From Tetrastigma voinierianum (lineage: Eukaryota; Streptophyta; Magnoliopsida; Vitales; Vitaceae), in the NCBI GenBank assembly GCA_016808115.1, contig JAEQBH010000648.1:310001-374000 (forward strand): a stretch of DNA of 64,000 nucleotides, in the 5' to 3' direction. A model generated the notes under the pieces. It was not told the DNA's origin, made no database searches, and saw only the letters and a program-made list of their open reading frames with translations. The translations under genes and the position numbers were made by a program. The first letter of the stretch is position 1. Every line of letters starts with the position of its first letter. Below are positions 22,226 through 34,052 of the stretch, piece by piece.

Positions 22226-22800
22226 ATCAGAGTGCAGAGACGAAACGACGCAAACTATGGAGTAGACAGGGATGCTTGTCTCCGGCGAGCATGCAATATA
22301 GAAGGTAGTGAAAGAAGATGCATAGGATGTGATAGTTGGTAATTACTATATGTTTGAGACTATTATGCATGCATTGATAGATCCAGGTTCAGCCTCTTAT
22401 ATTTGTACTACCATTAGGAGTTTGGGTGGATTTGAATAAAACCGAATATGACATTTTGGTGACAAATCCACTTGGGCATAGTGTCATTGTGAATAGAGTT
22501 TACAGAGATTGCCCCATTAGAATACGAGAGTATGAGTTTCTAGGAGACTTGATCGAGTTGTCATTTAGAGAGTTTGATGTGATATTAGGGACGGATTGGT
22601 TGTCCCAACACCAAGTGGCAGTTCATTGTAGAATGAAGAGAGTGACCTTAAGGACACCGAGTGGCGAGGAAGTAACTTTTATCGGTGAGAGGTCGAACCA
22701 CCTTTCTAATGTGATATCCGCCATTACTGCTAGAACGTTGGTTCGAAAGGGGTGTGAAGCCTACTTGGCGTATGTGATTGATACGAAAAAGGCAGAGCCT
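22226..22800 (+). pseudogene. F2 aspartic protease domain
   Basis: Resumes F2 gag-pol after Athila-1. The frame reads VGNYYMFETIMHALIDPGSA at about 22338-22398, where DPG holds the catalytic Asp; the usual DPGSTHSY is here DPGSASYI. After a frame change the open frame from 22426 continues LGHSVIVNRVYRDCPI and FDVILGTDWLSQHQVAVHC at about 22570-22630, the conserved second half. The position before RT and after the Gag knuckle fits a single Gag-Pol frame in the intact ancestor. Confidence 0.85.
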
Positions 22801-23590
22801 AGCTTATCGGACATCCCTATAGTTAGTGATTACCTGGATGTGTTTCCGGAGGAGTTTCCAGGATTGCCTGCACAGAGAGAGATTGAGTTCGCAATCGATG
22901 TTGTTCAGGGTGCCACTCTGGCATCCATTACACCGTATAGAATGGCTCTAGTGGAGTTAAAAGAATTGAAGCTTCAGTTGCAAGAGTTGTTAGAAGGGAT
23001 TTGTCGTCAGTGTATCCTGCATAGAGAGCTCAGTGCTCTTTGTTAAGAAGAAAATGGTACACTTAAGTTGTGTGTTGACTATAGGCAATTGAATAAGATG
23101 ACAGTGAAGAACAAATATCTGTTACCTAGGATAGATGACTTGTTCTAACAGTTGAAAGGTGCAAGTGTCTTTTCGAAGATTGACTTGCGATCTTGGTATC
23201 ATCAGTTAAGGATTAAGGATGCGGATGTTCATAAGATGGCGTTTAGAATGTGGTATGGACATTATGAGTTCCTTGTAATGCCTTTTAGGTTGACAAATGC
23301 ACTGACGACTTTCATGGACTTAATGAATCATGTTTTCCAATCATATATAGATTAGTTTGTCGTTGTGCTTATAAATGACATCCTGGTGTATTCAAAGGAT
23401 CGGGAAGATCATGATACGCACCTTCGGGTAGTGCTAGAAACCTTGAGAAAGGAATAGTTATAAGCAAAACTGGGCAAATGTGAATTTTGGTTGAGATAAG
23501 TGTCCTTTCTTGGACACATTGTATCGAAAGAAGGAATTTGAGTGGATCCAAAGAAGATAGAGGTGATTATTGAATGGAAACCACCAAGAA
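22801..23590 (+). pseudogene. pol: F2 reverse transcriptase, two breaks and altered active site
   Basis: The open frame 22426-23046 ends in VSDYLDVFPEEFPGLP (the standard start of chromoviral RT) and ITPYRMALVELKELK. A frameshift near 23040 is followed by LCVDYRQLNKMTVKN, a stop near 23150, then the frame 23152-23355 with FSKIDLRSWYHQLRI and FLVMPFRLTNALTTFMDLMN. The active-site block reads VVLINDILVYSK at about 23356-23395: the first Asp of the expected FIDD is Asn (AAT for GAT) and Phe is Leu. Loss of a metal-binding Asp would abolish activity. Confidence 0.85.
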
Positions 23591-24165
23591 ATTTCACGGA
23601 AGTGCGTAGTTTCCTGGGACTGGAAGGTTACTACAGAAAGTTCGTTAATGGGTTTTCGATGACTACGGCCCCGATGACAAGATTGCTCCAAAAGAATGTG
23701 AAATTTGAGTGGAGTGAAAAGTGTCAAGCTAGTTTTGAAAAGTTGAAAGCACTCTTAACAGAGGCACCGGTTTTTACTCAGCCGACCTACGGTAAAGAAT
23801 ATGTGATTTTTAGTGATGCTTCATTAAATGGATTTGGATGTGTCCTTATGCAAGAAGGTAAAGTGGTAGCTTACGTTTCAAGGAAGTTGAAGTCGCATAA
23901 AAAGAATTACCCTACTCATGATTTGAAATTGGCTGGAATTGTGTTCGCATTGAAAATATGGAGACACTATCTTTATGGAGAAAAGCGTTTCATCTACACC
24001 GATCACAAAAGTCTTAAGTATTTGCCATCGCAAAGAGAGCTTAACTTGAGACAACGTAGATGGATGGAATTGATCAAGGATTATGAATGTGTGATCGATT
24101 ATCATTCCGGCAAGGCAAATGTAGTAGTATATGCTCTGAGTAGAAAGTCAATACAAACGCTTTGA
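23542..24165 (+). pseudogene. F2 RNase H domain, one long open frame
   Basis: A 207-codon frame without stop. It runs from the RT thumb (FTEVRSFLGLEGYYRKFVNGF) through KFEWSEKCQASFEKLK and YVIFSDASLNGFGCVLMQEGKVVAY (the DAS motif with a catalytic Asp), YPTHDLKLAGIVFALKIWRH, FIYTDHKSLKYL (TDHKSL with Asp), to IDYHSGKANVVVYALSRK. In the last motif VADALSR is VVYALSR, so the Asp of ADALSR is Tyr. The ATG at 23542 is not a real start; the domain is the middle of pol. Confidence 0.85.
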
Positions 24166-24168
24166 GCG

Positions 24169-25110
24169 TTGAATGCTCATTTATCATTATCAGACGATGG
24201 TGAAATAGTAGCAGAATTGATAGCAAGACCGGATTTGTTTAATCGAGTTCTAAAGGCACAAAAGAATGATGAGAAAATTGCAGCATTTGTAAATCAGAAT
24301 AGAATGGGGAAAGAAACTGAGTTTACAGCGAAAGAGGATGGATTCTTGTACTATCGAGATCGGGTTTGTGTACCCAATGATGATGAATTGAAGAAATCCA
24401 TTCTTGAAGAGGCACACAGTGGATCTTTTGCTATGCACCCTAATAGCACAAAGATGTATTATGATTTAAAGACTTCATATTGGTGGTCCGGAATGAAAAT
24501 AGATGTCTTGGAATTTGTGACTAAGTGTATGGTGTGTCAGAAAGTGAAAGCCGAACATCAAGTTCCTTCGGAATTGTTATTGCCTATCAGGATACCCGAA
24601 TGGAAATGGGACCGAATCACAATGGATTTTGTGGTCGGGTTACCAATGATAGGAAGAAAGCATGATTCAGTTTGGGTCATAGTAGACCGATTGACTAAGT
24701 CATCTCACTTCGTACTAGTGAGAACGACTATTCACTTGACAAGCTGGCAAAGCTTTACATAAAGGAAATAGTTTAGTTACATGGGATCCAATATCGATCA
24801 TTTCAGATAGAGATCCGAGGTTTACCTCGAGATTTTAGGGAAATTTGTAAGAGGCTTTGGGCACTCAACTGAATTTTAGCACAGCGTTCCACCTGCAGAC
24901 AGATGGATAATTGGAAAGAGTGATCCAATTGTTAGAAGATATGATGAGAAGTTGTGTGATCGACTACGAGGATAGTTGGGATAGACACATTCCTCTAGTT
25001 GAATTTGTGTACAACAATAGCTTCCAATCGAGTATTGGAGATAGTCCTTGCTATAAGGGCTCTCTAGGAAGAAAATCACGAGAACACCATTGTGTTGGAC
25101 CAAGTTAAGC
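24169..25110 (+). pseudogene. F2 integrase, zinc-binding and core domains
   Basis: The open frame 24169-24762 holds the HHCC zinc region: EEAHSGSFAMHPNSTKMY (two His) and CMVCQKVKAEH (two Cys), then EWKWDRITMDFVVGLPM with the first core Asp, and DSVWVIVDRLTKSSHFV. After a frame change, SDRDPRFTSRF-like text near 24805-24835 keeps the second core Asp. The frame at 24911-25108 starts LERVIQLLEDMMRSCVID with the Glu of the DDE triad. Catalytic residues look present but the frame is broken at least twice. Confidence 0.85.
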
Positions 25111-25687
25111 GAGAAGAAGATAATTGGCCCAGATTTGATTCAAGAAATCGAGGAAAAAGTGAAAATGATTAGAGAAATATTGAAAGTGGCCATGGATAGA
25201 CAAAAATACTACGTCGACATGAGAAGCAAGGATATTCGATATGAGATCGACGAAAGTGTTGTTGAAAGTATCGCCTTGGAAGAAGGTAATGAGGTTTGGG
25301 AAAAAGGGCAAGTTAAGCCCTAGGTTCATTGGGCCATATGAGGTGATAGAGAAAGTGGGTACAGTGGCATATATATTAGCTTTACCTCCGGAGTTAGAAA
25401 AGATTCATAAAGTTTTCCATGTGTCAATGTCGAGGAGGTACAAGCCAGACCCATCGCATGTAGTCTCTTCGAAGACGATTAAGCTTAGACTGGATTTGAT
25501 GTATGAAGAGGAGTTAGTAGAGATATTGGCTCGAGAAGTGAAAGAGTTGCAGAAAAAAGTGAATTCCATTGGTAAAAGTGTTGTGGAGAAACCACACGAT
25601 CGAGGAAGCCACGTGGGAAAATGAAGAAGTTATGCGGCAACAATACCCTCAACTGTTCGATGAAGGTAATTTCGAGGACGAAATTCT
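25090..25687 (+). pseudogene. F2 integrase C-terminus and chromodomain, frameshifted
   Basis: Frames 25090-25323 and 25241-25624 overlap with one shift. They carry CWTKLSEKKIIGPDLIQE, VSPWKKVMRFGKKGKLSPRF, GPYEVIEKVGTVAYILALPP, VFHVSMSRRYKPDPSHVV and YEEELVEILAREVKEL. A further shift near 25580 hides the chromodomain core VLWRNHTIEEATWE and ends QYPQLFDEGNFEDEI at about 25655-25684. This is the Tekay/Del integrase-chromodomain layout; the W of EATWE is intact at nucleotide level. Confidence 0.85.
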
Positions 25688-25704
25688 TTTAAGGAGGGGA
25701 GAGT
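25688..25704 (+). promoter_or_regulatory. F2 polypurine tract
   Basis: AAGGAGGGGAGAG at 25691-25703, right after the end of the coding region. The F2 LTR that should follow has been displaced to 44179 by E3. Confidence 0.75.
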
Positions 25705-25707
25705 TGT

Positions 25708-28583
25708 TGAAAGATCCCGACCCGGATTAACCTCATGAACGAGGGGACCTCCTAGCACTTTAATGGATATAGAAACTTTTCCTCAAAACAATCAAATAAA
25801 ATCCATAGACGAACCCCTTCTGATCCTTAACATATCTTTTAGAAAATAATGCAGGCCCAGTGGTAAAATATATATATATATTTCTTTTCAAACACTTAGA
25901 TTTTTCAGAAAAATCGGCCAGAGTTTCCTCTGTTTTTCGGACTTTCCCAAATTTACAAAAACCTGCGAAAACATTTAAAAACACATTCTCAACTTCCGTT
26001 TTCGGACTCCTTGTCCACAACTCAATCAAGAACAATATATACACATATACATTTATTCACTTCAATAGCGAAACATTCCAAAACTTCTTGATTCCATGCC
26101 TGATTTTATAAAAGATTGGGCAATTTGAACTTAAGCCGACCACCTACGTACCTCGTCCACTGAAGATCAAAGCCCACGTAGTTCCTTTTCAAAATATATA
26201 CATATATACATATATACATGACCAAATATTCAACATATACAATATGCAAAATATATATACAATGCAGTCACAGGCGTCGTCTCCTCGATGGCTCGACTCA
26301 CTGCGCAGGGGGATGCTCTGTGCCTTTGTCTCACAGTTCACGAAAATGTTCTTAAAACATACGGAAAGAATTGAGCTAAGAAGACTCGATTGAGTTTACT
26401 TTTTCATTTAGATAACATTTTCAGTATATAGCAAAGTAATAAATACTTATACAATTAAAAATCAATTTATGCCTTAAACTTTCTTTCTTTCTTTCTTTCT
26501 TTTTTTCTCTCTGATGGAACCTAAGGAGTAAACACACCGAACAATTTCCGGGTACTAACGGTGAAGGACAGTCTCAATACAGTCATAACCACTACGCTGC
26601 GGAAAACTCACGCCTTGCACAGGGTTTCAGTCATAGCACCTTATCACGTGTAAGGATATTACGCTAAAAATCTATTTCCCTCCCTCAGTTAGTAACCTAT
26701 AACTATTCCCTCTAAATCCTTACACGTTTAGGTCTTGCTGGGTCGATATCAGTCATAGTCGCCTTCGGGTTGGTAACCATCGGTAAACATTTCTTCAAAA
26801 TACATTTACCGTCATTTAAATCCTTTACTTTATCATTAAAACACATATACATTCTTTACACATTTTAAACTTTCATAATGCCTTAACATAGTACATACAT
26901 ATTTAATATACATATATAAACATTTACATTAAACTTTTCATTTTAGCATTAAAAATCTTTCACTTTTAAAGCCTCAATTTTCAAATCAGTTTACACTCAC
27001 CGTTCACCGCTTTCGATCGCTTGCTTCCGTCATTTCCGTTTCGAATCCGATAGTCCTTTTCACATTTTTCAAGAAAACCACGACTGAAACATTAGTATAC
27101 TTCATTTTAATCCATGCATTCATTTACGCTGACCACATCACATTCACTTTAAGACCATTGAACCATACTTAAAAATACACAACCTGAAATGACCAAATTA
27201 CCCTTTTCTTTACAAAATGACCTTAATGCCCTTAATTCAAATCCTTTTCTTTCTAACCACTTCCAATGCATTTCTAGGGTTAATATTCACCCTTAAACAC
27301 ATGGAAATTACCAACTACACTTGACCCCTCTCATTTTCATTTTGGCTTAACTATGCACAAGCCATATTCAATTTTTTTTTCTTCTATTTTCTTCACTCTA
27401 ACCACTCCAATCTAATGCCTTATACACCAATTTCACTTATCCCTAACCAATTTCAACATACCACACAAAATGCACTATCAAACCCTAACCAATCACTCAC
27501 TATATTTTTCCAACCCCAACCTAATCCATTTCTTTTCTCCATTTATATCCAAATCATCATGATCTAAACTTAAACACCATAATTCAATATCCATATAAGG
27601 AAATCAAATAGGCATGAAAACATTAAAATCCAACTTTACCACCATTAAAACTTACTTGTTCTTGGTTTTCTTGGTTTCTTCCCTTGATACCACTTGGAGA
27701 TCACTTGGAGAGGCTCTGAAGGAGAAGAAACCGCTGATCTCCCACCTTGCTCCACCTTGGCCTTCTTCTCTCATTCCTTTCTTCCTCTTTCTTCTCTTCA
27801 TGGCCAGCCCAAGCTCTCCCTCTTATGTTGGAGAATCACTTCTAACTTTAGATTTTACCTACACTTGCCAAAATTGCAATTGGTTCAAGAACCCACTATC
27901 CATCTCCATGAGACCAAGCCACTAACCTATTATTTTAATCATAACTTAACCATTAGAAAAGTTTTGATTGGCTCACAAGAAAATATCTCCTTATATCATA
28001 TTTATTCATTTTTGCATTATGACTCTTTTATACCCCATTAAACGTCAAAATATTCTATGGTCGCCTAAACTTAAAATTGAACATGAATATTCTATCAAAA
28101 CTCACAAGGATCTGTACCAATTCAGCCAATAGGGATTTAAAATCGTTAAAATCTGGAAACTCTGACAATAACAGATATTATCCAATTACTCGATTGCTTG
28201 AAACTATTCAAACGGACTGCTTTCACCAGCCGCTCAAGTAGACTCTATGATTAATTCTGACATTTAGACAACACTCTCCAAAATTTCTTAAATACAGCTC
28301 CAATTTCGGGCCCAAAATCACTATTCACTAAATCTCCACTCTCTTGGGGCCATCAGCTCAAAGCTGTGGTCCCAAATTTCTTAAAATTCCTCCGCAAACC
28401 TCCCATCTAGATATAATAAGAAAATCACTATTCATTAGGCATCCCAAGTGAAAATTTTCAAAAATGTCACTTACGCCCAATGACGTCCTCGGCGCCTAAA
28501 TTTAACTCACCACTGGTCATCATTGACCCTAATCAGCCTAAACTACTATTATAATATCTAATAAGGGCTAGCCTTTACAATCA
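25708..28583 (-). repeat. E3 3' LTR
   Basis: About 2.88 kb. On the - strand it starts TG(A)TTGTAAAGGCTAGCC right after the polypurine tract and ends ...CGGGTCGGGATCTTTCA. It is homologous to 41341-44178. It contains ATATACATATAC runs (about 26180-26220 and 26240-26262), a CTTT tract (26480-26505) and a TATA-like GATATAAATGG at 27541-27552 on the - strand that is also kept in the other LTR near 43057-43067. Frames at 25760-26044 and 27614-28041 are chance frames inside this LTR. Confidence 0.75.
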
Positions 28584-28600
28584 CCCCTCCTATAAAAAGT
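28584..28600 (-). promoter_or_regulatory. E3 polypurine tract
   Basis: On the - strand TTTTTATAGGAGGGG ends at the LTR start. Confidence 0.65.
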
Positions 28601-30120
28601 AAATTCATTCGAAATTTAAACATCTGCATTCCTCGCATCAAAGAGACAGGTAATGCCTCTTCATCCGCTCCTCATGCTCCCATGTAGTTCTCTCTAATTC
28701 AGATGATCAATACCTTCACCAGCGAATAGCCTTACTGGCGTTAGACTTATCTAATACCTGCAGGATCTCGTGACCGCCCTTCTCAGATGTCAAATTCTCC
28801 TCGTATTTTAATTCGCTGCCTCTGGTCAATACATGCTAAGGGTCCGTATGTACTCTCATGGAGCATAGAATAGATGGGCATCATGAATGCCACCATGAAA
28901 CTGGCAACCCAATCGATATGCCAATTCCAACCCTCTCAACAACTCAGAGGGTCGGCACATACCGTGACTCGCCTTCCACGCTTCCAAATCTTAGTACGCC
29001 CTTCCATGGGGTAATCCTCAAAATACCATATCCCCACTGAATTTAGGTCCCTACGGCGACATTGTCCGTGATAAATTTTCGTAGAACGGCTTTGTGTGTA
29101 ATTTTCTGCCTATCCTTATAACCTTGACCTATTCACAAGTCACTTGGACAATCTCTGACCACTTCTTTCACCTACCTCATCCAACACTGGAGTCTTAATA
29201 GGTGTCCACCATAAAGAGCTCATAAGGGCCACACCAACATCACCGATAACTATATTGTGGCTGCTTAACTCCATCAGTAGATGGGTGTCCCAAATTTAAA
29301 CTCCAGCAACATACGCCCGCATATCCTCTAAAGTTCATAGTCCTCTCGCATTGGCCATCCGCTTCAGGGATGAAAAAGCCACAAATGGGTAGTCTAGTTG
29401 CCAAGGGTACCTAGAACCGAAAGCTAAAACCATGAGGTAAACCTCGATCTCTCTGCCTAAACAATGGAAACCGGCGCATCATGCAAGCCCGATAATCTCT
29501 CTAATGACAATGTCTTATCCAATGAATCCACCATTTTGATCGGTGGAATGGGCCTATCGCCAAATCGGGTCCACAACTCACCATATCGCATCGGGCCACT
29601 CCCAACATGGAAGTCCTACTCAAATCCAGTAGTGATTCTCTCCCATTTCCACCGAGGATCGGGAGGATCAGAATAGTCCCACAGCCTCTGATGGCCCGCC
29701 ACCCATGATACGCGAGACATCCGGAGACCGAACTCGCAATATCCCTCTTCATCCCTTCCACCCGCAGTGTTCCTTAGGTATGATACATCTGTGCCTCGAA
29801 TGCATAGCATAAGCGATGAATGGATTCTCCATAATCTCTCTCTCCTCACATCACCTACATTCGGTACACACAACTTCCGTCCCCATGACCACGGTACCAT
29901 CCTCTCCCAATATAAACCCTCGCTGTTTAATTTACTTCACCTCTCAACTTCACTATCTGTGGATCCTGAATATGAAGCTCTCTAATCCTGTATATCAATA
30001 CAGGACGTACATGAAATGTGGCTAACAGTGCTCCCGAATCTGTCAGTTCCAGTCTCACACCCAAGGACCTCAATTCTATGAGTCGAGGAAGATGCACGAC
30101 CCCATGATATGGAACTCCAC
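28601..30120 (-). pseudogene. E3 integrase and chromodomain, heavily degraded
   Basis: On the - strand: EWKWERITTGF at about 29660-29628 (core start, the catalytic Asp after TM lost), SDRD-like sequence near 29450, LEDMRAYVAGV at about 29330-29297, FVKRGR/GKRG-type C-terminal text near 29000-28950, and a chromodomain tail reading WEHEERMKRHYLSL at about 28683-28640. Nearly every block is interrupted by stops. Assignment rests on order and spacing along a chromoviral pol rather than on any long frame. Confidence 0.65.
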
Positions 30121-30641
30121 GGGTCTCCTACTAAGAGCACCTCGCTGTCACGCTCGCCTTCCGTGATGATATTCAATGGTACACTGCAACTGAGCAGTTC
30201 CAATCCATTTCCTCTCCTGCCTCATGTCTGGCTTCCTCTTCAGGTAAATGTGATAATGCAAGCTTCATATCCAGAAAATCCACGGTGGCACTCCCAGGCA
30301 TGCCCATATCCAAAAATGATTAATGTCAGCTCAAGGTCGTAGGTGTAGACAATTTTGTCTAGCGTTTCTTCAATTGCCTAGAAGCATATGCAATCACCTT
30401 AATATTCGCATTAACACAATAACCTGTGGGCTCCACTAGAGGAACAACACACCGCAGCCAACCGACAAGCAAAACTGGAGCCGAGGTCGATCCCCCTCAG
30501 TCATCAACTACTGGTAAGCCTCTAACCATAAAAACTAGCTTCCTCTTTCCTTATCAATCAGCCAAGGTGCGGCTATCTTCGAAAATCCTCAACGAACCCA
30601 TAAGACACCTTACAACCCAAAATCTCACATGCTAAGACGTA
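30121..30641 (-). pseudogene. E3 RNase H, degraded, starting at the inversion breakpoint
   Basis: On the - strand from 30641: VRSF/FLG-like sequence, VEDFRK-IA, then VIAYASRQLKKR at about 30400-30365, and TIEYHHG with ALSRRPV at about 30185-30120. The start coincides with the point where the + strand RT at 41343 stops (NWKPPTSV), so the two join into one pol. Confidence 0.65.
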
Positions 30642-30755
30642 AAGGGTTCGCTCCATGGATTTTATTTGTTTGTTTTGAGGAAAAGTTTCTATATCCATTG
30701 GAGTGTCGGGAGGTCCCCTCGGGTTCATGAGGTTAATCCGGGTCGGGATCTTTCA
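30642..30755 (+). repeat. E3 LTR U5-end fragment (flipped)
   Basis: 114 bp that are the inverse of 25708-25822: the same ATGGATTTTATTTG, GAGGAAAAGTTTC and CCGGGTCGGGATCTTTCA blocks. It is followed at 30759 by a primer site, so this is the real U5 end of the E3 5' LTR, cut away from the LTR body that now lies at 41341-44178. Confidence 0.85.
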
Positions 30756-30758
30756 ACG

Positions 30759-30771
30759 TGGTATAAGAGCC
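30759..30771 (+). promoter_or_regulatory. E3 primer binding site
   Basis: TGGTATAAGAGCC, one change from the tRNA-Met site TGGTATCAGAGCC, three bases after the LTR end. Confidence 0.8.
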
Positions 30772-30919
30772 ACGGTCTTGAAAATGTTATAAAGATTTGA
30801 AAATTTTATATTCATATGATTGTTTTAATGTTTTATTTTAAAATCACAATTATTTATGTGATTTAAAATCATATATGCATTACATATATGGGATAAAATT
30901 TTAATCTACAAATAAGGTT

Positions 30920-31764
30920 GAAGCCGAGGCCGGCACTCCTCCACCAGAGAGCCTGGCATTGAAATTCTACCACCCGAGGAACATGTTGATGATCTGTATG
31001 TTCCAACCAACGACAGCAGATAAAGACCCTATGCCTTCAGAGTCACCACAAATGTAGCCGCCACCTGCCCCAGTCGGGATGACAGATACCTTTAGATAGA
31101 TGGCCTCACCCTTTTTAACCACATTACGACACCCACGAGAGCCGGTGAGCTTCTATAGAGAGGGGCGAAAGCCAGGGCCGTAACCATGCAGATGACTGGA
31201 TAACTTAAAAGGCTTCGCCATGGTTGGGAGGGAAATGAGCGGGTCTGTCGTGATGCAGCAAAAATATATAGGCGGTCACTTTTTCCACTTTCACCTACGT
31301 GGACGTAGCGTTAGAGTGGTGAGGCAAATGCAGGAGATGCCCGCAGGGAGCATCCCGCTCAAGGAAGAGCTACGGATGTTGTTCTGCTAGCAGATGTTGG
31401 CGCCAGGAGTTCTTTAGGCTTGGAGCAGGGATACTCTACGGACATATTATGAGCGAGTTTTTTTCCAGCTCACGCATATGTTCCATTTATCGTGGATGAT
31501 TGGCTTTAAGACTAAGAGGTTTCACTGATTCAGGTCTGTGAGATTAGGAATCACAGAGGCGCCTACAACCTGACACACAACATGCCGCAGTAGAGGCCGC
31601 AGCGAGGTCGGAGTGAGCATGGGGTTGAAACCTGTGCTACGCCCAAATAAGCGACGTAAAACGGAGTGGGTCGGGATGTGGGTCCAGTGTGTTCCGTAGT
31701 TACCCAAGAGGGGGAGGAAAGACACAAGTGGACCTGGCATCAGCCCTGCTAGGGGTACAAATAA
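30920..31764 (+). pseudogene. gag: E3 gag, 5' part, interrupted by element X
   Basis: Between the primer site and X. Short in-sense pieces include EAEAGTPPPESLAL near 30920, ADKDPMPSES near 31018, PREPVSFYREG near 31132 and LTHMFHLSWM near 31468, consistent with a very decayed Gag but without a diagnostic motif. The assignment rests on position: the zinc knuckle and protease follow at 39735 after X. Confidence 0.5.
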
Positions 31765-33843
31765 TGTAACACCCCAAACATTTTTTTAAAATGATTTTTT
31801 CATGGAATTTAATTTTAGGGTGTTTTAAGGTCCATCATGAATTTATAATAATTTTTAGGAATTATTTCTCAATTAAATGGAATTTTAGGAAAATATACCC
31901 AGTAAGGTCAAATTCTGAGCAGTTGACTGAAATAGAATTTTTAAAAATACCCAATGAATGAAATAAATTATGGTAATTTTTAGTATAAATTAAGGTCCAA
32001 ATATATGTTATAAAATAAAATTAAGGAAAATACATGAATAAATAAAATAATAAAAATACGTGAACAGTGAACCGGGTAGGGAAACGTCAGCAGATTTTGT
32101 TGACCAAGGGCCAAAGAGACATTTTAAAAATTCCCATGGCCTTAAAAAAATTCAAGAAAAACAGCAGAGACTTAAGTGAAATATTGAATTAATTTTTAAA
32201 AATATTATGCCTCAGAAAATCGAGCATAAAACAAAAGAAAAAAATTGAAGAACCCTAGGTTCTCCATTCGGCGCCGAACTGCTGGGGAAGGAAGAAAATT
32301 TTGTTGCAGCCAATTCCCTTTGAATCAACCTGTGATTTTTCATGGTGGAGAATTTATGAAGTGTATATTAAAGCACCATAGTTTTTAATTTTGGTTTTGT
32401 ATGAATCTGTATTGGAGGAAAGGAGTTGGAATTGATAAATGGTTGTTGTTTGGGTGGTCACTGAAATGCTTGGAATGAATTAATTGTTCTAATGTGTATG
32501 CTAGGTTGCAATTGTACTTGAATCTATAGAATGTGACCTAAGAGGTATGAATTAGGTCTGTATGTTTAAAAATTGGGAAAATGTATTTAGAATGAATTGA
32601 GGTGGTAATTAGTGGAATTATATTGATCCATTGAATGTGAATTTCTGTTTGAAGGTCGACTTGGACAGAATCATAGGAGGACCTAATGGACGAATATTAG
32701 GACCAATTTGACATCATTGGAAAGATATGGATGTTAGTGAAATTTTGCCACTGGTTTCAGGTCTTTTCGACGTCGGTAGAGAAAGATATAGGCAAAATAC
32801 TAACTGATGCGCAATCTGCCAAAAAAAAAAAAAAACGAGTTTAGTGATTAAACATTAGATATAAGAAACAATAGAAATTGAATATTAAATTATAATTTGG
32901 GTATTTAGATGTTAAAAGGCAGAATTTTGAAGGTAAGGATAGTAAAAGGGATTTTAAAAAATTATTTTAAAAAGCCTGCTAGGCGATTAAATAGAAACTG
33001 TAAACGGCCTAATTGGAGGTAGTGATAACAAGGTATGGCTCGTTATGATTTTGACGTTATCTTTATATTTCTTTTCTTGCATGAAATATTGGTATAGAAA
33101 ACTTAAGTTGGAAAAGGTCACACTTCAGGTGGAATAGCCTAAATGAGCCCGGACTAATAGGAAATGAATAAATTCTATATCATCGATTCTTGCACCTTCG
33201 AAATGTATAGCGGTGTTTTCATTGTTTGACTTGGACGTAGTAATTGACTATGATAAGACCCTTATTCTTGAGCATTCATTGAATTGAATTTTATCATATG
33301 CCACAAGTCATGTCCGATGAATATTCACTCATACCAATAGCTAACCTTATTGTATTTGTGTTATCTCTCGCTGTGCTAGTCGAAAGTACGGTTAGCTATA
33401 ACTTGTAATCGTTAATGTCATTGATGGTATGAATCACAGAAGGCTCCATGGTGAATTAACTTGGTTATTGAGTTAATTATTTGGTTAAATCGATAAATTT
33501 TGAATAGTTGAGTTGGATAAATTTTGCCTTTGATGAAACCTTATTGATATTTTTGATGAGACCGTTGAGGTCGTTTTTGTTAGTGGATGACCACGGAGGT
33601 CTATTTGTTATGTTATTTGAGATGATATCACGACATGAGATTTTTGAAAGTTAATTATTAGTAGATTTTTGGGATTGATATCATGGCAACAAGATTTTCT
33701 GGTCATTAGCTATAGAAACGAATAGGTCATGCCGAATTTTCTGTGAGAAATTATGGACTTAGTTTGCTAATGGTTTTGGTGGCCTTAAGCCTACCCATTC
33801 CTGTAGCGCCTGGCCACACAAATTTATAAAAATGGATGTGACA
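31765..33843 (+). repeat. X 5' LTR
   Basis: 2079 bp, TGTAACACCCC...GGATGTGACA, followed by the primer site. Contains a short poly-A run at 32820-32835. No ORF of interest. Confidence 0.85.
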
Positions 33844-33847
33844 AAGT

Positions 33848-33860
33848 TGGTATCGTGAGC
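33848..33860 (+). promoter_or_regulatory. X primer binding site
   Basis: TGGTATCGTGAGC right after the LTR. Like the tRNA-Met site with a two-base change in the middle. Confidence 0.65.
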
Positions 33861-34052
33861 TAGGTTTTGAAAGAACTTCGTGAAGCGTTATTCGGGGTAA
33901 ATGATGAATGCACACCATGGAGCATAGGATTCCAAATTGTCTTTTGTATGTCATCATAGTATAGTTAATTTCTGCGTATCTATAGATGAAAAGTTTAAGT
34001 ACTCTTGATATGTATTGTGAATCTAAGTATCATTTGTTTTCTTGGTTGTCAT

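Noticed and set aside
27614..28041. Two overlapping frames with a hydrophobic stretch resembling a signal peptide
   Set aside because: They lie antisense in the E3 LTR, are not conserved in the sister LTR at 43140-43560, and have no family resemblance.
25708..30755. A 115-bp terminal inverted repeat (25708-25822 against 30642-30755) enclosing 5 kb, as in a DNA transposon
   Set aside because: Both arms are the U5 end of the E3 LTR. One is followed by a primer site and the interior is - strand RNase H-integrase plus LTR. The inversion in E3 explains the pair.
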